64,000 nt of DNA from Campylobacter concisus. GTDB lineage: Bacteria; Campylobacterota; Campylobacteria; Campylobacterales; Campylobacteraceae. Of this stretch, positions 25,874 to 35,673 are shown piece by piece (positions within the stretch are counted from its first letter, which is position 1; each line of letters opens with the position of its first letter). Location: assembly GCF_015230015.1 (NCBI RefSeq), contig NZ_JAAKZC010000002.1, positions 62,001 to 126,000 on the forward strand. The letters are read 5' to 3'. The position numbers were made by a program, and so were the translations under genes. The notes beneath the pieces are model-generated. The model saw only the letters and a program-made list of their open reading frames with translations. It was not told the DNA's origin and did no database searches.

Positions 25874-26245
25874 TTTATCCCTTTGTGATATTTCTAAATT
25901 TATAAAGTTTATTTTATATCGACAAATTCCTTTAAAAGTTTATAGTTTTAAGATTAATTATTTTATTTAAGTTTTATATAAAAGCCTTGATATATTTATA
26001 ATTGATTAAATTTAGTTTTATTTGCCTTATTTTAGGTTATTTATAGATATTTCTTAGAGTAAAATTTATTTTAGTATATGATAAAAATTATTATCTATAA
26101 AGCATTATTTTTAGGGATGCTTATGAAATTTAAGCTAAATAGCACAAAAAAGCGGATTTTAGAGCATAATTTTTAAAATTTATGATTTTAGCTTAAATGT
26201 TCATTAAGCTAAGAAGTGACAGAAATTTCTTTAAATTTAAAAGAT
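25874..26245. other. AT-rich spacer between surface-protein genes A and B
   Basis: No credible gene is seen in these 372 bases. An inverted repeat TTAGCTTAA-N7-TTAAGCTAA at 26188-26212 lies 34 bases after the gene B stop on the minus strand and may be a weak terminator. Closer to gene A the minus strand has TATAAA-like boxes. The gene A ATG is preceded by AAAGGG at good spacing, so A may be transcribed from its own promoter. Confidence 0.5.
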
Positions 26246-27930
26246 TTAATGCACCAAATTTACTACACTTACATCTTTATCTATCTCGATAAAAAATGTT
26301 TGTGCGCCAGCTCCGCTGCCATATATGCCTTTATAGACTCGATTTACAGCGTGACCGCTACCATCAACTGCTACTTGGTTGTGTGTATCGCCTAAAGCGC
26401 TATGTTTTAAATTTAGTGCCGCTACTTCGCTGTCTGTTGCTTGCGCGAAGATAGTGCCTTTACCCTCTAATGCCACTTTGTCATTATTATCGCCTTTGAT
26501 TTTTAGCACGGTATTTACACTTTTTAAGCCACCATTTGTTACTTGTGCGTCTATGATATCAAGCACGCTTTTGGCATCCAGTCCTATCGAGACAGCCTGA
26601 GTGCTCTTGCTACCAAGCTGTAAAGTTTCAAAGCTCTTTAGTTTATCGTTTAGGTCAGCCACCCTGCTAAGATCGATATTTTCAGTAAAGATGAGCGTAT
26701 CAACGCCACCTTTTGCGTCTATCGGATCGCCGTCATAGATAAATTTATTATCTTTGTCATCTCCTTCGCGTGTAAATTTAACGCCTTTGTCTATCTCAAC
26801 GAAAAATGTTTTTGTGTTAGCTCCATCAGTGTATGTGCCCTTATAGACGTGATTTACCGCGTGATCCATGCCGTGTATCGTTGCATTTGCACTTGCATTG
26901 TAAGTTACATTGCTGTGGTTAGGGTAGGTTTTGCTACCGCTATTATCTGTGACTTCGACTTTATTAAATTCATCGCCCGCGACTTGACTATGCTTCCAGT
27001 TTAGCATCGTCACTTCCTCATCAGTTGCTTTTGAGAAGCTTCCTATGAGTTTTACCGCGTCACTTTCGTCGCCTGTTATTTTTAAGACTGTATTTATGCT
27101 TTTTGTGCCTTGTATCTCTTTTTTTGTGCCGCTTGTTTCGATGGTCGTGGCGGTCTCTTTTGAATCAACGATGTCAAGTATGTTTTTTGAATTTAAAGTG
27201 AGGGCAACCGCTTCATTATCTTTACCTAGTTGCAACCTCTCAAAGCTTTTTAGCTTATCTTTTACGTCTATGTTGCTAAGGTCGGTATTTGCTGTAAAGA
27301 TGAGCGTGTCTACTCCATCTTTTGCGTCTATAAGGTTGGTGGCATTATATGTAAAGGTGTCGTCGTAGTTGCGCTCTTGCGCTACGATCTTGACATTTTT
27401 GTCTATCTCAATAAAAAATGTCTTTAACTCGCCATCTTTTACGTATGTGCCTTTATAGATGTGATTTACTGCATATCCATTCGTATCTACTTCTACTTTG
27501 TTATAGCTATCCCCTATGGCTTTGCTATGCTTCCAGTTTAGTAAAGTTACCTCTTCTTTTGTTGCTAATTCAAATTTATTAACTCCAGAATTTATAAGTT
27601 TTACTATATCTCCATCCTTACCTGCTATCTTTAAAACTGTATTTACACTCTCTGTTCCAGGTATAGTTCTTAAGGTTGAGTATTCGCCCTCTGTTATCTT
27701 TGTCGTTTTTGAGTCTATGATGTCAAGAACGCTCTTTGCATTTAGCGCGATTGAAACGTTTTGGCTCTCTGTGCCTAGTTGCAGGCGTTCAAAGCTTTTT
27801 AGTTTATCTTTTAGATTATTTACTTCACTAAGGTCTATATCTTCAACAAATATCAGCTTATCTACGCCACCTTTTGCGTCTATATTCTTGCCGTTATAGA
27901 TAAAGACATCGTTTAGGTTGCTACCTTCAA
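26246..27930 (-). repeat. Three tandem copies of the C-terminal module in surface protein B
   Basis: Copies cover about 27370-27930, 26770-27369 and 26246-26769. Each encodes 'IDAK(G/D)GVD-LIF', then 'LKSFE-LQLG', 'S-LDI-DS', 'VNTVLKI-G', 'LN-KHS' and ends in 'FF-EIDK'. Boundaries are approximate and read from the translation. Only the last copy is at the natural C-terminus. Confidence 0.7.
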
Positions 27931-30900
27931 GAGCATCTGTGTTGTGTTTTAGATGTATTACTTTGTTAAAGTCATCCGCATCATCACCAAAATATTTTGC
28001 TGGTTTGCTTATATCTTTTTCTTGATTTACTAAACTTCTATATCCTTTTTTACCAGCTATAAGACCATCTTTTTCATCGCTAACATATCCTTTGTCATGT
28101 AGGGCTTTTACATAGCTATCACTAAAAAGGTGCGTGCCGCTTCCTTGTGAGCCTATGATTTTATAGTCGCTAGGGTTTTGTGAGCTTTTCTTTATCATTA
28201 TGTCTAAGAATGTATCTTCTGTCCTATCGACATAATCAACCTCTATCCTATAAAATCCTTTTTTTAGATTATAAGTATGAGTTTGTCCATGAGGACCATT
28301 ATCTCCTGAACCAAACCAATACGCCCACTTTCCAAAACTTTCATCTGCTATTTTGACATCTATCATGTCTTGATGGTGTCTTGCAGCTATATTATATCGA
28401 CCATCTTCTTTTATGTATATCCAACCTTTCATTTTCATGATCAGATCAGTTCCTACAGGCTCTGCTTCTTCAAGGACGTAGTTTCCTGTTTTGTTTAGGT
28501 TATAGTGTGCCCCAGTGTGATCGGTATCCTTTGCATATGGAGAGTGACCTACTTTTGCCATATCGTCCGTATTTAGCTCACCTTTGTGAGGTCTTGTTGA
28601 GCTTAATTGCCAGTCTTTACCTCCTTGAAAAGAAAGCTCATTATAAGTAGTAGTTGCACTAACGCCAGCCCACTCCATCCACTGTGTGTAGTGATTAGCT
28701 ACGTGGTATCCATATCCTGTTTTTTTATCATTAAGGTCTGCTCTAGAATTAGTTGTTACTTCTGGATATATATCCATAAATTCTCTATTTGTGCAGTCAA
28801 AAAACCACATATCAACATCAAGGCCTTTGTTTGCCACCATAGTTACGGTTTGAACAGCTAAATTTCCCGCATCATCTAGTCTTTCTACTATGTAGTTTTT
28901 GCTGCCAGTATTTTGTGCTACGTTAAAGCTTCCAGAGTAGCTTAAATTTCTATCAAGTGTCAGTGTCGTCTTCTCAGATGTCTCAGCGTCTATGACCTCT
29001 ACATCTTTTGATTTTTCATCGTGTGGATTGTTTGCAGCTTCGCCTTTGCCGCTAAAATTTATAGCGTAGTTGCCAGAGCTGTTTTTTATATTATCAAAGT
29101 CAGATTCTATTAGCTTATCAGGCTTTGAGTCAAGATCGACTGTGATAGTTAGGTTATCATCTCTTTGAGGCACGCCGTCAGTTCCCACGTAGGTAGCGTC
29201 TATGATGTGGTGAGTTCTATCTAGCTTTTTGCCAACCTTTTCAAAGTCTGCTATTACGGTGTTGTTTTCGATCTTAGCTATAAAGCTATCACTTACATTT
29301 GCGTTTTCATCTTTTATCTCTATTAGCACGTAGCCTTTGCCGTCACTTGTGGTATCGGGCTTATTTATACCAAATTTAATGTATGGCTGTTCGTCATTTG
29401 TAAGGGCGATGCTATAGTTTATCTTTTGGGTCGAATTTGACTCATACTGGCTTGTTGAGATGATATGCTCGTAGTCCTCTTCGTTTAGGTATTTTGCGGA
29501 GTGGATATCGGCATTATCTATCTTTGTAACAAGCTTTACGTCGTCTATATAGTCAAGCACGCCAAAGGCAAATAGCCTGCCACTTGAAGTGCCTGATATT
29601 GCACTCCCGTCGTCTTTTATAAGGGTCGCATCGACTAAGGTTGGGCGCTTGCTACTTACCGTCACGTCTGGTATGGTGATAGCGCCGTCACTTATCACTT
29701 TTATATCGCTCGGGTCTTTTTTGTTTATCATATGCACGCCATCATCGTCTAGGATGTAGCTCACGGTTGATTGTTTGTTGGTAAGCGGGTTTAGGATGCT
29801 TATCTTTAGTTCATCTTTTGGCACTGCGCTACTTGGGAGATAGACCTTTACATCAGAGGTCGTTATAGCTCCAGTGGTGTCATCTATGAGCCCATCTCCG
29901 TCAGCGTCTTTGACAAATTTCGCCACTGGGCTGTCGCTAAATTTTATCTCATTTGTGTCGCTCTCGCCTTTGTTGCCAGCCTTATCCATCATGGTCGTCG
30001 TTATGCTTGTTGTTTTGCCATGTTCTATTGGCACTGTGATCTTAAATTTACCATCATTTAGGGGCACTTCATTGTGATCAGGGGCGATTATCTTGCCGTT
30101 AGTGTATGTATAGACCTTGTGCGTTTTACTGCCGTCTGGATTTGTGACATCTATGGCTATCTTATCGCCTTCTTTTATCACGCTTGGGATTTTTATAGAC
30201 GCCTCAGTTTTTGTTGGGTCGCCGTCATTGTATCTGTTTTCTGAGGTATCTATCTTGCCATCTGGAGTTCCATTGTTATGCCCTAGGTCGCTATCAAAGC
30301 TTATCTTGGCTGATTTTACAGGTGGAGCTACTACGACGCTTGGGGTGGTTTGGTTGCTTGTGCCATTTGGTTTTGGCGTGCCATGCTCGTCATTAACCGT
30401 TGTATTTATAGATACACTTGAGCCAGGTGTCACTGGCACACTTACGCCCGGCACTTCAAATTTACCATTAACTATTGGTATAAATACGTTTGGGTGATTT
30501 TTATCATAAACGCTTGTGCCATCGTCGCTTACTACAAATTCTTTTGGCGAGCCACCTATGTTTATAGTGACGCTCTCTTTTGGCTTTATGGTGCGAGGTA
30601 AATTTATCTCAACCTTTGAAGTACCGTCACCTATCTCGTCGCTACTTATCAGCCCATCACCGTTTTTATCAGCTGTTAGCGTCACTTTGACGGTGTCACT
30701 TACGTTACTGCTTGGCGTAGTGCTTGTGGCTGAGACGTTGCCAAATTTATCAACTACGCCAGTTTCTATGCTGCTTCCTGCTGTGATGTTTGCGATATTT
30801 GGCACGCTAAAGCTAACTGCGCCATTTTCATCTGTCGTAAATGTATAGCTGTTGCCGTCCTCGTCAGTAGCTGTGCCATTTTCTTTATCTAGCGTAAATT

Positions 30901-32140
30901 TCTTCTCAACTGGCGGTTTGCCCGGCTCATTTAGCTTAAACGTGATCTTATCTCCAGTGCTAAGCTCGTCAGGCACTACAAATTTCATGCCGCTAGTTTG
31001 CGTGCCGCTGCCATATCCTAGCTCGGTCGCATCTATCACGCCGTCGCCATTTTTATCAAGATCAAGCGTGGCTGTCACTTTTGAAATGGCTGGCGTGTCG
31101 TTTAGCTCATAGGCAGTTGGCGGCGCGGTAAATGTCCTGCCACCAGTGGTGTATGAGCTTGTCACGGTCGTTTTGCCATGGTTTAAAATTTCAACTCCAG
31201 TGATCTCTGCTTTGCCATTTACGATAGGTATAGCAGGCGCTCCAGTAGGCATGCCGGTGCTATCAACTGGGATTAGCTCGTTTGTTATCGTATTTACTTT
31301 GTAGTTGCTAGTTTTGCCACCACCTTTCATGTTTGTCTTTATCGTGATGATGTCGCCATTTTTAGCAACGTCTGGGATATCAACGCCTATGCTTGTGATG
31401 ATCTTTTTGCCATCAGGAGTTTTTGGTAGTGAGTTTAGCTGCGCTCCTCCTAAAAAGCCCTTTTTCTCGCCAGTGTCGCTTGTGAGGTTGAAATTTAGCA
31501 CGATGTTTGGCTCTGGCGGTGTATAAGTGCCAGGATTTATAAATGTGTTGTTGATAGGAGGTACGTATGTGTCATAGTTTATGACGTTGTTATTGGTTGC
31601 ACTAGTATTTGACTCTAGTTTGTTAGACCCAGCGTATGAGATCCCGCCGATCTTAGCCTCGCCAACTGGCCATTTGACCTCGTCATGCCTAGCTTCAAGA
31701 GCGCGCAAACCTGTGTAAAAGTCGTAGATATTTGAGTAGTGGCCACCTAGTTCAAATTTGATGCCGCCACTACCCACTGAAGCAGAGTATTGCGATGATG
31801 AGCCGTGAGAAGATAGCTCTTGATGGGAGATTTGATCATCGTCATTTGCGTGTTCTTTGTGATTTTCAAGGATGTTTGCATTTTTTGGGATGACTAGCTC
31901 GCCCTTATGCTCAGCAAAGACATTTATAGTGTGAAATACCGAGCTAAAGCCGACATAAGCCTTTTCGCCGTCATCAAAAACAATGGTAAGGTTCGAGTTT
32001 TCGCTCGTTTTTATATCATCACCAAGGTAAATTTCATCGCCTTTGTGTAGCACCCTCATAGTGCCGTCCCTACTTATGGCGATGGCTTCACCCTTGATCT
32101 TTTTGATAACGCCGATCCTTATGGCGTCAAAATTTGGCAT
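26246..32140 (-). CDS. Giant surface protein B: retention-module adhesin with triplicated C-terminal module
   Basis: The longest gene of the window (1964 aa). It begins with a retention-module-like segment ('GEAIAISRDGTMRVLHKGDE', 'LTIVFDDGEKAYVGFSS'), then 'GGHYSNIYD' near residue 130. Ig-like repeats with EF-hand loops follow ('DKNGDGVIDATE', 'DKNGDGLISSDE', 'DADGDGLIDD'). 'GLDVDMWFFDCTNREF' near 1115 opens a PA14-like segment ('GWIYIKEDGRYNIAARHH' near 1250). The C-terminal module then occurs three times in tandem, starting near residues 1410, 1592 and 1797; each copy runs from 'IDAKGGVDKLIF'-type sequence to 'FFIEIDK'-type sequence. The ATG has AGGGATG upstream. It is the middle gene of three paralogues. 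It probably acts as an adhesin or matrix protein; no ligand is known. Confidence 0.78.
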   Translation of the reverse strand: MPNFDAIRIGVIKKIKGEAIAISRDGTMRVLHKGDEIYLGDDIKTSENSNLTIVFDDGEKAYVGFSSVFHTINVFAEHKGELVIPKNANILENHKEHANDDDQISHQELSSHGSSSQYSASVGSGGIKFELGGHYSNIYDFYTGLRALEARHDEVKWPVGEAKIGGISYAGSNKLESNTSATNNNVINYDTYVPPINNTFINPGTYTPPEPNIVLNFNLTSDTGEKKGFLGGAQLNSLPKTPDGKKIITSIGVDIPDVAKNGDIITIKTNMKGGGKTSNYKVNTITNELIPVDSTGMPTGAPAIPIVNGKAEITGVEILNHGKTTVTSSYTTGGRTFTAPPTAYELNDTPAISKVTATLDLDKNGDGVIDATELGYGSGTQTSGMKFVVPDELSTGDKITFKLNEPGKPPVEKKFTLDKENGTATDEDGNSYTFTTDENGAVSFSVPNIANITAGSSIETGVVDKFGNVSATSTTPSSNVSDTVKVTLTADKNGDGLISSDEIGDGTSKVEINLPRTIKPKESVTINIGGSPKEFVVSDDGTSVYDKNHPNVFIPIVNGKFEVPGVSVPVTPGSSVSINTTVNDEHGTPKPNGTSNQTTPSVVVAPPVKSAKISFDSDLGHNNGTPDGKIDTSENRYNDGDPTKTEASIKIPSVIKEGDKIAIDVTNPDGSKTHKVYTYTNGKIIAPDHNEVPLNDGKFKITVPIEHGKTTSITTTMMDKAGNKGESDTNEIKFSDSPVAKFVKDADGDGLIDDTTGAITTSDVKVYLPSSAVPKDELKISILNPLTNKQSTVSYILDDDGVHMINKKDPSDIKVISDGAITIPDVTVSSKRPTLVDATLIKDDGSAISGTSSGRLFAFGVLDYIDDVKLVTKIDNADIHSAKYLNEEDYEHIISTSQYESNSTQKINYSIALTNDEQPYIKFGINKPDTTSDGKGYVLIEIKDENANVSDSFIAKIENNTVIADFEKVGKKLDRTHHIIDATYVGTDGVPQRDDNLTITVDLDSKPDKLIESDFDNIKNSSGNYAINFSGKGEAANNPHDEKSKDVEVIDAETSEKTTLTLDRNLSYSGSFNVAQNTGSKNYIVERLDDAGNLAVQTVTMVANKGLDVDMWFFDCTNREFMDIYPEVTTNSRADLNDKKTGYGYHVANHYTQWMEWAGVSATTTYNELSFQGGKDWQLSSTRPHKGELNTDDMAKVGHSPYAKDTDHTGAHYNLNKTGNYVLEEAEPVGTDLIMKMKGWIYIKEDGRYNIAARHHQDMIDVKIADESFGKWAYWFGSGDNGPHGQTHTYNLKKGFYRIEVDYVDRTEDTFLDIMIKKSSQNPSDYKIIGSQGSGTHLFSDSYVKALHDKGYVSDEKDGLIAGKKGYRSLVNQEKDISKPAKYFGDDADDFNKVIHLKHNTDALEGSNLNDVFIYNGKNIDAKGGVDKLIFVEDIDLSEVNNLKDKLKSFERLQLGTESQNVSIALNAKSVLDIIDSKTTKITEGEYSTLRTIPGTESVNTVLKIAGKDGDIVKLINSGVNKFELATKEEVTLLNWKHSKAIGDSYNKVEVDTNGYAVNHIYKGTYVKDGELKTFFIEIDKNVKIVAQERNYDDTFTYNATNLIDAKDGVDTLIFTANTDLSNIDVKDKLKSFERLQLGKDNEAVALTLNSKNILDIVDSKETATTIETSGTKKEIQGTKSINTVLKITGDESDAVKLIGSFSKATDEEVTMLNWKHSQVAGDEFNKVEVTDNSGSKTYPNHSNVTYNASANATIHGMDHAVNHVYKGTYTDGANTKTFFVEIDKGVKFTREGDDKDNKFIYDGDPIDAKGGVDTLIFTENIDLSRVADLNDKLKSFETLQLGSKSTQAVSIGLDAKSVLDIIDAQVTNGGLKSVNTVLKIKGDNNDKVALEGKGTIFAQATDSEVAALNLKHSALGDTHNQVAVDGSGHAVNRVYKGIYGSGAGAQTFFIEIDKDVSVVNLVH

Positions 32141-32245
32141 TTCTTCATCCCTGTAAAATGTGTGTATTGTAATATCGGAAAATCTCTTAAAATTTATATA
32201 GTTTTGTGGCTTTTTGGGATGAGGTCTTTAGCTCTTGTAAATTTA

Positions 32246-34279
32246 CTACATCACCTCGACATGCACGTTTTTATCTATCTCTACGAAAAATGTCTGCCCA
32301 GCGTTGTTTTCGCCTTTATAGACTTGATTGACCGCTTCGCCCCCAACTTCATCGAGTTTGTTATAACCAGCTCCGATTACGCTATTTTTTGCATTTAGCG
32401 CGGCTACTTCGCCGCTTGTGGCCTTTACGAAATTTCCAACTAGCTGCACCACATCGTCACTATCGCCTGAAATTTTAAGGATAGTATTTAGGCTCTCTAA
32501 GCCATCGGGTCCTTTGGTAGGGTTGGAGTCTATCATATCGCTTATGTTTTGCCCATTTAGCTTTAGCTTCACAGCCTTTGTGTGATCAAGTTCGATGCGC
32601 TCAAAGCTCTCAAGGCGCTTATCTAGCTCACTTATCTTTGTTAGATCCACGTTTTGGGTAAAAACTAGCGTATCTATGCCACCTTTTGCGTCGATATCGT
32701 GTGAGTTAAAGATGAATTTGTCATCAAGGTTGCTACCAACGTCTTTTGTACCTTCAAATTTTAGGTCAAATGGCTTATCAAAATCGCTTGCATTATCGCC
32801 AAATTTTGTACCATTTATTTCTTTTGCCTTATAAAATGTATCGCTCTCTTTTGTCACAAGGCCCTTTTGAGCAAGAGCCTCCATGTAGGCATCACTTACT
32901 AGAGTAACGCCTGTTTTATCAAATGTATAATTATCATCTTCACTTGTCCCTGTTATCCTTGTGGCAACTCTTTTTGACATATATGGCGTGTCATCAACTA
33001 CTATAAAAGTTACTTTATAAAAACCACTCTCACTTAAGTGTAGCTCATTTGTCTTTACATAGTTTACGCCTTCTTCGTCCGCGCCTTTTGCAGTAGTAAA
33101 ACCTCTGTTGTATATGGCTGTGTCATTAAAGATAAATTTTATTATCTCTCTTGATTTTACCTCGTAAAAAGCAAATTCTTTAACGAGTGTATGATCTTTG
33201 ATATGTATCCAGCCCTCTGCCTTTAGTATCAAGCCGTCGCTCCCACTCGGCTTTGACTCATTTAAAAGATAGTGTCCATTCGATTTCTGTGGCAAACCAT
33301 AGCTACCAAAGCTATTACCAAGTCTATCTACATCATATTTTGCACGTGGGTCTTGCCCTATCCTGATAAGCTCTTCTGGCTTTAGATCTGGATCAGATAG
33401 TATTTTGTATTTTTTTAGATCTTCATTTGTACCTTGTCTTTTAAAAGATAATGGATTATATGCTGTGCCAGTGCGCCATCTAAGCTCACTAAAAGTGCTT
33501 GAGGCGCTAACCTTATGCTCGTCCATCCACTCTTCATATGCGTATTTGTTGTTTGAGTGCCAATCTATCTCTTTGTTGTTGTTTCTAGCGATATTATAAA
33601 ACCACATATCTGCGTCTAGTCCTCTGTTTGTGACATTTAACACATTTATGGTATCTATAAATGGCTCTTCTTTTGGCTCTGCAGCGCCGCCACTTTTTTC
33701 TACTAGCGTGCTAGAGGATAGACTTGAAGCGCCTGAGACGCTTTTTAGCTCGCTTGGCTGGGCACTACTTATATTTGAGTCTAACCCTTTATTTACAACC
33801 ATTATTTTATTGGTGGAATCTATAAATGATTCTTCGGTGGCGCTACCTTTTTCTACCTGCGTGCTTGAAGCGCCTGAGACGCTTTTTGTCTGAGCTGGCT
33901 GGGTGCTACTTATATTTGGCTCTAAAGATCTGTACTGGTTGTAAATTTGATGGATATTTGCGCTGTGACCACTTGTGGTAAAACTAGCCGCGCTTAGAGA
34001 TATGCCATCTCTTACTGATGATCCGTATCCACTCTCACTCTTTTCTTCTGCTGGTTTTGTTGAAATTTTTAAAATATCATCTAAATTTATGCTTTGATGA
34101 GCGTTTAAATTTATCTGCTCGCCACCTTCTAGAGTGATCTTGGCATCTAAATTTTTAGTAAAAATTTTCTGATCAGGATAAATTTCGTCGCCATCTTTTA
34201 GCATTTTTATGCTTCCATCTTGGCTTATGATGTAAATTTCGCCCTGAGTATCTTTTATTATCAATTTTTTATTTTTCAT
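32246..34279 (-). CDS. Surface protein C: short paralogue without Ig-like repeats
   Basis: A 677-aa protein with the same ends as A and B. The N-terminal segment resembles a retention module ('GEIYIISQDGSIKMLKDGDE', 'AKITLEGGEQINLNAHQS') and is followed by 'SGHSANIHQIY' near residue 107. A linker contains two copies of a roughly 50-residue Ser-rich repeat ('KSVSGASS', 'VVNKGLDS' and 'NVTNRGLDAD'). 'GLDADMWFYNIARNN' near 225 starts the shared lectin-like region with 'GWIHIKDHTLVKEFAFYE', and one C-terminal module runs from about 510 to the end ('FFVEIDKNVHVEVM'). The Ig/EF-hand array is missing. It is the first of the three genes on the minus strand, 105 bases upstream of B. Confidence 0.75.
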   Translation of the reverse strand: MKNKKLIIKDTQGEIYIISQDGSIKMLKDGDEIYPDQKIFTKNLDAKITLEGGEQINLNAHQSINLDDILKISTKPAEEKSESGYGSSVRDGISLSAASFTTSGHSANIHQIYNQYRSLEPNISSTQPAQTKSVSGASSTQVEKGSATEESFIDSTNKIMVVNKGLDSNISSAQPSELKSVSGASSLSSSTLVEKSGGAAEPKEEPFIDTINVLNVTNRGLDADMWFYNIARNNNKEIDWHSNNKYAYEEWMDEHKVSASSTFSELRWRTGTAYNPLSFKRQGTNEDLKKYKILSDPDLKPEELIRIGQDPRAKYDVDRLGNSFGSYGLPQKSNGHYLLNESKPSGSDGLILKAEGWIHIKDHTLVKEFAFYEVKSREIIKFIFNDTAIYNRGFTTAKGADEEGVNYVKTNELHLSESGFYKVTFIVVDDTPYMSKRVATRITGTSEDDNYTFDKTGVTLVSDAYMEALAQKGLVTKESDTFYKAKEINGTKFGDNASDFDKPFDLKFEGTKDVGSNLDDKFIFNSHDIDAKGGIDTLVFTQNVDLTKISELDKRLESFERIELDHTKAVKLKLNGQNISDMIDSNPTKGPDGLESLNTILKISGDSDDVVQLVGNFVKATSGEVAALNAKNSVIGAGYNKLDEVGGEAVNQVYKGENNAGQTFFVEIDKNVHVEVM

Positions 34280-34372
34280 ATTTTTCCTTGGTTTAGTCTA
34301 AGCCATATCGGATAAATTTATAAAATATGTATAGCTAAAGTCTTATTTTGTGGAGATTGTAGTCAAAGTTGC

Positions 34373-34409
34373 TAGGTATTATCATTGTTTTAGATCAAAG
34401 TAATACCTA
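34373..34409. promoter_or_regulatory. Inverted repeat upstream of surface protein C
   Basis: TAGGTATTA (34373-34381) and TAATACCTA (34401-34409) form a perfect nine-base inverted repeat around 19 bases. It lies in the spacer between the murD stop and the surface protein C start, about 95 bases upstream of that ATG. It may be a terminator for murD or an operator for the surface-protein genes; no T-run favours the first option. Confidence 0.45.
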
Positions 34410-34451
34410 TATATTTATGAAAAAGCAGGGTAAATTTAAAAAATTTGAGTT

Positions 34452-35669
34452 TTAAAGAGCCCTTATAAACTCTTTAAATTTATCTCCTCGCTCGGCGTAG
34501 CTCTTAAACTGGTCAAGGCTCGCAGCAGCAGGGCTTAGAAGCGCTATCTCGTCAGCTTTTAGCTCTTTGCTTATCTCATTTACAGCGTTTTGTAAAAAGT
34601 CACATTTTAGGGCAGGCACGCTAAATTTAGCGGCTAAATTCATAAGTTTGTCGCTGTTTGAGCCAATGGCATAAATTTTGACTTTAAGACCCTTTAAATT
34701 TTCAAATAGCTCATCCATGCTAACGCCCTTGTCGTCGCCGCCTAGGATTAGGTGTATAAAGTGATCTTTGTAGCGTTTCACGGCTTGTATGCTTGCATCT
34801 ATGTTGGTCGCTTTTGTGTCATTAACCCAGGTTCGCCCCATCTTGTCGGTGAGCTCTTCAAGCTTGTTTGCCTCGATGACAAATGTGTTTAAAAGTGCGA
34901 CATCACAGCGGTCAAATAAAATTTTCTCCACCGCAAGTGCCAGTAGTGCGTCAAGTAAAAACGGCGTTTTAAAGGCTATATCGTCCAAATTTACGCCGCA
35001 AAATTTAGCTAAATCGCTCTCATCTTTATAGGCGATAACTTTGGCTTTTGTAGGCGTTTTAGCGTAAATTTCAGGCACGATCGCTACGCTAGTTTCGCTC
35101 ATGCTAGCAAGCGGCTTTAGCTTGGCTTTTTCGTACTCGCTCATGTCGCCATGCCAGCTTAGATGATCTGGTGTGATCGGCAAAAGCACGTAAATTCCTG
35201 GTGTGGCGTGGTTTGTGTAGTGCAGAGTAAATGAGCTGGTCTCAAGTATCCAAATTTTAGCTTGTGGGTCTAAATTTGCTAGTGCGATGCCGACGTTTCC
35301 GCCCATCACTGAGCCTTTGCTCTCTAGCAGGTGCTGCATCATCTTTGTAGTCGTCGTTTTGCCGTTTGTGCCGCTTATCCAGACGTTAAATGGTAAATGC
35401 GCCTTGTAAATTTCATAAAAATAGTCATATTCGCTAACTAAATTTCTAGCTTTTTTGATAAGCTCGTGGTGAGGCGGGATGCCCGGGCTTGGTATCTCTA
35501 GGCTGCTTTTTGCTGGGTCAAATTCGCTAACTGGCAAAAGAGCGTTGCCAAACTCATCTTTTGAAATTTCGCTAAATTTATCATCATAGATATCCCAAAA
35601 GCCGTCTTTTACGAAGTTTTTAGCGATAGCTTTCGTCGTGCCACCATAGCCAAATAGTGATTTTCTCAT
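34452..35669 (-). CDS. murD: UDP-N-acetylmuramoylalanine--D-glutamate ligase
   Basis: A 405-aa Mur ligase adding D-Glu to UDP-MurNAc-L-Ala in cytoplasmic peptidoglycan precursor synthesis. The ATP-binding loop '[15 protein letters not shown]' lies near residues 93-107. '[11 protein letters not shown]' near 146, '[17 protein letters not shown]' near 168, '[12 protein letters not shown]' near 280 and 'LILGGDDKG' near 310 all match MurD. The ATG follows GAGGATAAAAGC. It is downstream of mraY, separated by a 171-aa unknown gene. Confidence 0.93.
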   Translation of the reverse strand: MRKSLFGYGGTTKAIAKNFVKDGFWDIYDDKFSEISKDEFGNALLPVSEFDPAKSSLEIPSPGIPPHHELIKKARNLVSEYDYFYEIYKAHLPFNVWISGTNGKTTTTKMMQHLLESKGSVMGGNVGIALANLDPQAKIWILETSSFTLHYTNHATPGIYVLLPITPDHLSWHGDMSEYEKAKLKPLASMSETSVAIVPEIYAKTPTKAKVIAYKDESDLAKFCGVNLDDIAFKTPFLLDALLALAVEKILFDRCDVALLNTFVIEANKLEELTDKMGRTWVNDTKATNIDASIQAVKRYKDHFIHLILGGDDKGVSMDELFENLKGLKVKIYAIGSNSDKLMNLAAKFSVPALKCDFLQNAVNEISKELKADEIALLSPAAASLDQFKSYAERGDKFKEFIRAL

Positions 35670-35673
35670 GCTT

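Noticed and set aside
26123-26179. Short plus-strand reading frame of about 18 codons in the A-B spacer
   Set aside because: It is too short, has no convincing ribosome site or conserved neighbour, and is AT-rich like the rest of the spacer.
20890-34450. Idea that the surface-protein cluster is an island inserted at tRNA-Phe
   Set aside because: The cluster lies at the 5' side of the tRNA, no integrase points that way, and I found no duplicated tRNA end on the far side.
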